Of a stretch of DNA of 10,979 bases, positions 6,326-10,979 are shown in pieces (the stretch's first letter is position 1; each line of letters opens with the position of its first letter). The notes under the pieces were generated by a model, which was given only the letters and a program-made list of their open reading frames with translations, searched no databases and had not been told where the DNA came from. A program made the position numbers and the translations under genes. The DNA comes from Phoronis ovalis. Taxonomy: Eukaryota > Phoronida > Phoronidae. Where the stretch lies: contig JAOXYB010057634.1 in the NCBI GenBank assembly GCA_028565635.1, positions 1 to 10,979 on the forward strand. The letters are read 5' to 3'.

Positions 6326-9300
6326 CTATAAAATAACAAAATATACCTGTCTATAGGCCACTAGGGCATCTAGATTTAATTCCCCCAATGCATAACTCAT
6401 GTATTGATTATTACCTTTTATATACCTGTGATTAGGACTAACAAAAGTTATCGTGGCCCTCAGGGATGGCCAATATCCACCAATAAGGAGGACACTCGTG
6501 TTGCATGGCCCCAGTTGGTTGGACTCGCACCATCAGCTGGTCCACGGACACGGACAGTATCACTTCGAATTAAATACAGACCTTTTATATCCCGGTTACA
6601 GGCCGTGTTCCGTGCTGGATATATCATATAACATATACTTTCAAGTGTAAAGCTTTGTGTGGTAACAAATCTCATCATTAATCATAGTGTACTGCACTAA
6701 CCTGTGGATCCAATCTGTTAACAAAATCTACCTTTCCTTGCTTTATAGCCATACTGAGCTTGACTCCAAGTACCAAAGAGTAGAAATATTTCTGTAAAAG
6801 ATTGACAGCTTTTTCATTCTATATTCTGATCAAACATGTTACTTTTAAAATACTTTCTGTTTTATTACTTTAACAACCACAGTGCGACATTCGGTGAGAC
6901 ATGCCATGGACCAAAACTGAATCTTACTATTAAGCAAAGACAACTCTCAGCGTTATCAAAGATGATTCCTGTCTGAAATATTAAAAAAAATAATTCCAAA
7001 AGTCAGTCAAGAAGATTTATCGCTGTTTCAGAAAGAAAGTACGTTTTTTTTCTTTTGTTTCTTTTTACTCATTGAACGATTGGAATTGATCATAAAATCC
7101 GCATTCATCCACAAAAGTACCTCTTCAGTCATGTTGTTATATTCTTGTAAATCTTGAAGTCTTCTGTTCAAATCATTTATTGTGAAGTCTCTTGATTGTA
7201 CATCATGCTGATATCGGGTTTTGAGATGATTCAGTTCTCCCCTTAGCAGCTCTACGTCATTCTGCCTCGTCTGAAATTATTCAGGTAAAATTATCGCATT
7301 TTTGAGGTGTCATTATTTCAATTACATTTACACTCTAAGGTATAATCTTTAATGAATTTGATAACATAAGGTTTTAACAGAATAATGTGCGCTAAATTTC
7401 ACACATTGCCAACAATTTTTAATACAGAATTACTCTCATAGTTTCCAAGAAGACTGCCGAAAATCGTACGTTATCTTAAAATTGAAATATTGGTTCGCCT
7501 TTTTCGCTGCATTCATGGACCATACTTCGGCAAATGGATTTCGATCATCTTATTATAAATATTCACCTAGTTTCGGTATACGTACAAATACAATACAATT
7601 AATACGATTAAATCAACAGCGTACATAACAATCAAGAGAGGCCATAGTACACTGTCCAAGAAGTCGTGATGATATTAAAAGCTTAATTTATGATAACATT
7701 ATTTCACACTCAATACTTCAAGTAAACATTTTTTATTAAACAATAAATAAATTTACAGGAATATTAGGGAAAGTAATAAAAGCGTAACTTTTATCCTAGT
7801 TTTATAAAAGGACTAGTAAGACATACTATATGTACATGTACCTGTAGTTGCTTTTCGTACTTCATCATATTTTTAGAGACATGTAAAAGCTCTTTTTGTA
7901 AACCTTCTAAAGTTCCACGATGAATACTCTGCATTTTCAAATTAGCCTCTCCAATACCCTAAAAAGGTAGATTATATAAGTCATGACATAACTATGTTGA
8001 CAGTATATGAAATATGCAAATATCGCTTGTAGACACCAATTCTGACCCATAACTGATAAATTACTGAGTGTTTGAAATAACATTTGGGAGCGGAAATCAA
8101 TGTTACGTGAGAAAGATTTGCCGCGGCATATGTGACATTCTCTTTTAAAGCTTATTTGTGACAGATTTTTAAATTTAATAAGAAGCATTGTGGAATTTGT
8201 GAATATCTATAAAATTAATCAAGTTTTACTGACCTCTTTGAGGTGTCTTGCCTGTTGAGGGACGGCTTCTGATGCTTTGACTTCAAATGTCCTTCCACCA
8301 ATATTTACATTAACATTTGGTAGTTCATTGAAAGCATTAAGTAACTGTCCGAGTCGTTGGTCAACTTCAGCCTGCATTGCTTCATACTGCAACATCTAAA
8401 AACCAGCAACTTCCGTTATTGCACTAACCAATCTCACGGTTGATAAAAGAAATATAACGTACAGCTAGCTACCGTAAAAAAATAATTTAGCTGTCAATTA
8501 CCGATACAAGTTACGGACTGATTGTTTCTCCTCTGGTATAAGCCCTAACCATATATGAGATTCACTGATAACGGATGTAGGTACCTTTTCCTTGTATTCA
8601 ACATTTCTAGTCTTTTTTTCTTGTTCCATTATTTCGGCCTCCATAGCTCTCTCGTTTTCAATGTCTTGCTTCTTCTTTTTCATTTCTTCTATAACTTGAC
8701 GTTCACGTTCTTGAGCTTCGATTAGCGCGCGGCGTAAATTCTAAACAAAATTAACTTTTTTTTGTTAAATTAATATATGTAGATTATGTGGAATACATAA
8801 ACAGCGACAGTACGAACCTCAGATTCTATCTAGATCTGATGTCACGAATCAAATCTGACTACAAACAATAAGAAGTGCGTGTCTTCATGCAGTTATAAGG
8901 AATTGCGACCGGGCTCACAAAGCAAATGTTTCTATCTAGTTGTTCTAGATTTTCATTATCCATCAAAACACGTACTAACTGCAAAAAGTAAAGAAAACCT
9001 GCTTCACATTTGTATGTTGACTACTAATGTAGCATTACAATGCAGTGTCAATTGTAGTGTGTGCGTATCCACAACTTTAGTTTTCAGGAATGGTAATATT
9101 AGAGGTCTTTTAAAGAAATTCGAAAGTTTGTATAAATAATGTACCGTGTTTTCTTCTTCCAACTGTCTCTGTCTAGTTATCCTTCCATCGTCTTCACGTG
9201 CATGATGTGGTCCGCTTCTAATATCTTCAAGCTCTCGTTTTAATGCTTCTATTTCAACTTCTGCATCTCCGAGTTGCTTTCTTATGTCTATCACTGAATG

Positions 9301-10979
9301 CTCTAGGGCACTGGAGTAATACTTAAAAAATACAAAATATTTGGATGATTGATGGAACTGACACGTGTGTATGTTTACCTTCGTGAAGAATTGCGTCTCT
9401 CTCATATAACAACTTCATTTGTACCTCAATTCTGATGAACAATGTAAGCAAAGTTTTAATGTTTTGGCAGAACCATTTAGAATCATGAATTATCATTCTG
9501 AGGAACTTATTTAATCAAGCCTTTGTGATGAATCCTACAAGGAAATTTGAAGTTGTGGATGCCATACAACATTTACGGTTCACTTAGATTTTATGACACA
9601 ATGCGTACTCAAAACTGGTGTCCTCATTTTCGTAAGGAAACAGGAAGAAGCAGACATATTTACCAAACTCGTTTCCAAATCCTCGTGTGGTTCCGGTGGA
9701 TTGTTAATACGAAGAAATTTATTAACCGGATCACTACGAGCTATCTCCCGATGTGCCAAGACATTCATAAGAAATTGCTCCAAACTTTTCTGACGTCTCA
9801 AAATGAATTCTGAAAAAATATGACGCGTGATTGAAAATTTAGTACACACTGATAAAATCTATAATAAAGGCAGGTAACTGCTCCTATGGTCCTGAATGGA
9901 AGTATTAAACAAGCAAGGGTTAGAAAAATGTATTTACAAATTATTACATGTCAAATCGAAAAAAAAATAAGTTCTAATCAAAAAAATATTTATATTAAGT
10001 TCAAAAAGAAGGCCGTGAAATGTTAAATGCAGATTCAATATGCGAGAATATCAAAACTGGCAGGAAACAATAAAGTTTCAATAAATGAAATATTTAAGTA
10101 CTCACCTGGATCAAAATTGTTCCGAAACCATCTTCTTGGAGGTAAATTTAATTGAAAGAGTGGAAAATGCTTCCGAAGCTAGAAAGAAAATAAACTCCAT
10201 ATAATTAGCATCAAATCTGGAATTTAAATAAATCTATGTCTTCAATATATGCACCACATTCAGTTAGCTACATGTACATTGCTAAGGAAGTGTTTAACCC
10301 AATAAAAATAATTTGAAATAACAGTTTTGAAATGAATACGACATTTTTTAACAGCATAGAAGCCCTTTCTTTATAGATTCTTTCTGTGCAGTGTACTGAA
10401 GTCTGTATTACAATAACCATCCTCGAAGATTCACATTTGTTTTAAATATTTGCATTCACATTCTTTTGCTTTGGTTGGAAAAAAACACTTGTGAGTAATC
10501 ACTTTTTTATTAAGAAGAGAAAAATCGGTAAATCTTCTTAGAACAATCCACTCTTTGTTTCCCACAACTATTTGCAATTTGTAAACCTACAATAAGAAAT
10601 TAAATATACAAAAATGAAGACTACTAGATAGAATTATGTAAAGAGTGACAAAACAGAGTACAAGGATTGCTCAACTATACACCATACAGCCAGCACGGTG
10701 TATAAATACAGTATAAAATGTAAAAAAAATCCGATTCTATAGAAAATTATCAAGACGTTCCAGTCCAGATCTCAGTTTTTTAGTGGTAATAATTTAAGAA
10801 TCTCACAAAAATATATCCATCAACATATTTTTAAAAATAAACTACAAACGGTGCGTACATACATAACGAATGATCCGATCGAAACTAGAGACGAGCACTA
10901 TATATTCTTTCATACTTACAGTAAATCTGTCTCTTGCCTCCATTATATCTCTTCCAATTATTCCCACTTGAAATCCATT
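6092..10979 (-). CDS. SNX16-like sorting nexin: PX domain, long coiled coil, novel C-terminal module (3' twelve exons; 5' end outside window)
   Basis: Twelve exons join in one frame to 491 residues, numbered here from the window edge. Residues 1-115 form a PX domain, which binds PI3P on endosomal membranes. RRFTDF (37-42) carries the phosphoinositide Arg (R38 by analogy with p40phox), LPPRRWF (60-66) is the membrane-facing loop, and R78 starts the Arg-x3-Leu helix motif. NPPEPHEDLE (about 107-116) follows. The spacing and LPPRRWF...F wording fit SNX16 better than other sorting nexins. Residues about 118-241 are a highly charged coiled coil; 242-384 is a second helical stretch with a non-helical insert (NVNVNIGGRTFEV, about 270-282). 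The 385-440 segment is hydrophobic and Trp-containing, and the Ser-rich tail ends at TAA 6094-6092. Vertebrate SNX16 is shorter after the PX domain, so orthology is probable for the PX domain but unproven for the rest. The N-terminus is off the window. Confidence 0.85.
6326..6701 (-). other. Intron k-l with a GC-richer insert
   Basis: The stretch from about 6440 to 6620 is visibly richer in G and C than any other intron here and is open in three frames without resembling a known protein. On the minus strand 6531-6521 reads GGTGCGAGTCC, close to the RNA polymerase III B box of tRNA genes (GGTTCGANTCC). A convincing A box was not found. It may be a tRNA-derived short interspersed element or another repeat. 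Confidence 0.4.
6521..6531 (-). promoter_or_regulatory. B-box-like motif (possible SINE remnant)
   Basis: GGTGCGAGTCC on the minus strand differs from the tRNA B-box consensus at about one position. It sits in the GC-richer island of the last intron. Without a matching A box, RNA polymerase III promoter activity is only a possibility. Confidence 0.25.
6702..6791 (-). CDS. Sorting nexin exon k (start of C-terminal module)
   Basis: Thirty codons, phase 0 to 0: KYFYSLVLGVKLSMAIKQGK then DFVNRLDPQ. It is hydrophobic and aromatic, unlike the coiled coil before it. Acceptor ATCTTTTACAG|AAA and donor CAG|GTTAGT. Confidence 0.82.
6792..7120 (-). other. Intron j-k
   Basis: AT-rich intron of 329 bp with a pyrimidine-rich run near 7043-7068. 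I see no gene, repeat or motif that I can support. Confidence 0.7.
7121..7270 (-). CDS. Sorting nexin exon j (coiled coil)
   Basis: Fifty codons, phase 0 to 0, for example NDVELLRGELNHLKTRYQ and INDLNRRLQDLQEYN, with clear heptad spacing of Leu. Acceptor AATAATTTCAG|ACG and donor GAG|GTACTT. Confidence 0.85.
7271..7841 (-). other. Intron i-j
   Basis: AT-rich intron of 571 bp. No coding signal, tandem repeat or mobile-element remnant was recognised. Confidence 0.7.
7842..7958 (-). CDS. Sorting nexin exon i (coiled coil)
   Basis: Thirty-nine codons, phase 0 to 0, running from GIGEANLKMQ to KYEKQLQ. Leucine-spaced helix with acceptor CCTTTTTAG|GGT and donor CAG|GTACAT. Confidence 0.82.
8234..8395 (-). 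CDS. Sorting nexin exon h (helix plus NIGGRTFEV insert)
   Basis: Fifty-four codons, phase 0 to 0. MLQYEAMQAEVDQRLGQLL continues the helix, then LPNVNVNIGGRTFEVKASEA looks like a short beta-prone insert, and helix resumes. Acceptor GGTTTTTAG|ATG (an in-frame alternative TTGCAG lies nine bases on, which would drop three residues); donor GAG|GTCAGT. Confidence 0.82.
8585..8740 (-). CDS. Sorting nexin exon g (highly charged coiled coil)
   Basis: Fifty-two codons, phase 0 to 0, almost entirely Glu, Lys, Arg, Gln and Met (for example QVIEEMKKKKQDIENERAME), typical of a single long helix. Acceptor TTTTGTTTAG|AAT. Donor AAG|GTACCT is moderate. Without splicing, the frame stays open for 28 more residues to a TAA at 8498, a possible alternative end. 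Confidence 0.82.
8741..9144 (-). other. Intron f-g
   Basis: An intron of 404 bp. An open frame of 86 codons on the plus strand (8879-9139, from a GTG) has no recognisable domain and lies between two well-defined minus-strand exons, so I treat it as chance. Confidence 0.65.
9145..9302 (-). CDS. Sorting nexin exon f (coiled coil)
   Basis: Acceptor CCCTAG|AG completes a split Glu codon. The exon gives 52 further residues rich in heptad-like leucines and charge (KQLGDAEVEIEALKRELEDI), then a basic/acidic stretch ending EEENT at ACG|GTACAT, phase 0. The frame is also open upstream of the acceptor, which is intron. Confidence 0.82.
9379..9424 (-). CDS. Sorting nexin exon e (46-bp micro-exon, coiled-coil start)
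   Basis: It encodes VQMKLLYERDAILHE plus one base, with donor GAAG|GTAAAC in phase 1. Frame demands the acceptor AATTGAG|GTA; the better-looking CATCAG seven bases upstream would put a TGA in frame. This is the least certain boundary in the gene. Confidence 0.65.
9664..9809 (-). CDS. Sorting nexin exon d (PX C-terminal helices)
   Basis: It begins with the two bases that complete a split Glu codon after TATTTTTTCAG and encodes FILRRQKSLEQFLMNVLAH through to EPHEDLETSL, ending in phase 0 at TTTG|GTAAAT. R78 and the LEQFL helix are the PX C-terminal signature. Open frames on the opposite strand here are shadows of this exon. Confidence 0.92.
10106..10178 (-). CDS. Sorting nexin exon c (PX PP-loop)
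   Basis: Seventy-three bases starting in phase 0 after TTTTCTTTCTAG and ending in phase 1 at CCAG|GTGAG. It encodes LRKHFPLF then LNLPPRRWFRNNFDP, the proline-rich PX loop that contacts the lipid headgroup and inserts into the membrane. Confidence 0.88.
10179..10502 (-). other. Intron b-c
   Basis: AT-rich intron of 324 bp between two PX exons. Nothing further is supported. Confidence 0.7.
10503..10586 (-). CDS. Sorting nexin exon b (PX strands, RRFTDF)
   Basis: Exactly 28 codons, phase 0 at both ends, from VYKLQIVV to SLLNKK. It contains the RRFTDF phosphoinositide motif. The acceptor is TTATTGTAG|GTT. The donor AAAAAA|GTGATT is weak, but the next exon continues the PX domain without a gap. 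Too short and too split for a simple open-frame search. Confidence 0.85.
10587..10919 (-). other. Intron a-b
   Basis: AT-rich intron of 333 bp between two PX exons, with a consensus GTAAGT donor. Nothing further is supported. Confidence 0.7.
10920..10979 (-). CDS. Sorting nexin exon a (partial; start of PX domain)
   Basis: Twenty open codons ending ARDRFT, the entry to the first PX strand, before the consensus donor T|GTAAGT in phase 0. The exon's 5' end is outside the window. Confidence 0.8.

Noticed and set aside
9547-9813. Plus-strand open frames of 88 and 66 codons
   Set aside because: Both are shadows of the minus-strand PX exon 9664-9809, which has clear PX motifs and splice sites.
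1-10979. Prokaryotic defence system, CRISPR array, rRNA or clear tRNA gene
   Set aside because: Split genes with GT-AG introns and animal protein families mark this as eukaryotic nuclear DNA. No regularly spaced repeats or complete tRNA cloverleaf were seen.

Overview
The window looks like nuclear DNA of an invertebrate animal. It is AT-rich, has GT-AG introns, and carries two multi-exon animal genes, both on the minus strand and head to tail. Repeat-like intergenic DNA and long low-complexity loops would suit a mollusc or another lophotrochozoan, but that placement is inference. I see no bacterial operon, CRISPR array or rRNA.

Right half (minus strand, 10979 down to 6092): the 3' twelve exons of a gene for a phosphoinositide-binding sorting nexin. 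The PX domain is spread over the first four exons and is SNX16-like (RRFTDF, LPPRRWF and the Arg-x3-Leu helix motif). It is followed by a long coiled coil and an unusual C-terminal module ending at a TAA at 6092. All junctions keep one reading frame, giving 491 residues in the window. The 5' end of the gene lies beyond position 10979.

Middle (about 6091 to 4134): 3' UTR and 3' flank of the sorting nexin gene, then the 5' flank of the next gene. It holds a degenerate 18-bp tandem repeat and small hairpins but no convincing gene.

Left half (minus strand, 4133 down to 799): an apparently complete two-exon gene for a two-pore-domain (K2P) potassium channel of about 820 residues, with filters TTIGYGN and TTIGLGD. 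The single intron splits the first Gly codon of the first GYG filter, and a very long Ser/Asn-rich cytoplasmic loop lies between M2 and M3.

Left edge (2-94, minus strand): a short piece of non-LTR retrotransposon reverse transcriptase that continues out of the window. Beyond it lies about 700 bp of repeat-like 3' flank.

The two genes act in different processes (endosomal sorting; plasma-membrane potassium leak). Their adjacency by itself implies no shared function. Exon boundaries were set by hand from splice signals and reading-frame phase, without transcript evidence.
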